Below the pieces are notes generated by a model, which had not been told where the DNA came from, did no database searches, and saw only the letters and a list, made by a program, of their open reading frames with translations. This document shows, piece by piece, positions 14,545 through 14,707 of a stretch of DNA of 14,707 nucleotides. The stretch is from Casimicrobiaceae bacterium (GTDB lineage Bacteria; Pseudomonadota; Gammaproteobacteria; Burkholderiales; Casimicrobiaceae), in the NCBI GenBank assembly GCA_955652025.1, contig CATPAO010000264.1, positions 1-14,707 on the forward strand. Direction: 5' to 3'. The translations under genes were made by a program, and so were the position numbers. Position 1 is the first letter of the stretch; every line of letters begins with the position of its first letter.

Positions 14545-14707
14545 GGCAGGGCTCCTGTCGGGTATTCGTGCGGGCGATGCGGACGAGACATCTCCGAATC
14601 GCAACGCTCCGATAGTGGCGCCCGACGGCGAAGCGCGCAAATCGAATGTTTCGATGAACGCCATCACTTTGTTGGATGCCGTGATTTCGCACACATCGGA
14701 CGCGCAA

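Noticed and set aside
14543..14707. Plus-strand frame starting ATG at 14543 and open to the window end
   Set aside because: No ribosome site precedes it and it overlaps the start of the minus-strand small gene, which has a good AGGAG. It cannot be judged without more sequence.

Overview
The window is GC-rich, densely coded bacterial DNA with short intergenic gaps and Shine-Dalgarno sites in front of most genes. The mix of a Bug/TctC-type solute receptor, a gallate dioxygenase cluster close to the Pseudomonas/Burkholderiales type, a UBP-type zinc-finger protein and an 'oxidoreductase-like' Cys-rich peptide points to a betaproteobacterium, most likely Burkholderiales-like. That assignment is inference from gene content, not from a marker gene. 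No tRNA, rRNA or CRISPR array was seen.

Left block (176-6707, all on the minus strand, read right to left): an osmoprotectant-type ABC importer with binding protein and permease fused in one chain, then a DHA2-family MFS exporter, a class I fructose-bisphosphate aldolase, an FAD-dependent aromatic-type monooxygenase and a Bug-family periplasmic receptor. Gaps are 21, 56 and 43 nt and then an 11-nt overlap, so this looks like one operon. The receptor gene carries an in-frame TAA in mid-gene and is called a pseudogene.

Central block (6862-10185, plus strand, divergent from the left block across 154 bp): a gallate-degradation operon. It encodes gallate dioxygenase (galA), a PIG-L-family 4-carboxy-2-hydroxymuconate (oxalomesaconate) hydratase (galB), only the C-terminal part of an oxalomesaconate tautomerase (galD), and a class II aldolase-family protein. 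The usual retro-aldolase GalC/LigK is absent, so the class II aldolase-family gene may fill that step. With galD truncated and the Bug gene interrupted, the catabolic region looks partly decayed or rewired.

Junction (10183-10447): a 261-bp MITE-like element with 30-bp terminal inverted repeats (28/30 identical), flanked by TA. It sits exactly in the TA that was shared by the stop codons of two convergent genes, and both stops survive the insertion.

Right block (10445-14707): on the minus strand, a small UBP zinc-finger protein followed by a small Cys-rich PF09791-type protein. Divergent from these, on the plus strand, are a GNAT acetyltransferase, cystathionine beta-synthase with a C-terminal Bateman module, and cystathionine gamma-lyase. 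The last two form a reverse transsulfuration pair (homocysteine + serine to cystathionine to cysteine) only 4 nt apart. A small unrecognised minus-strand gene follows, convergent with the lyase gene.
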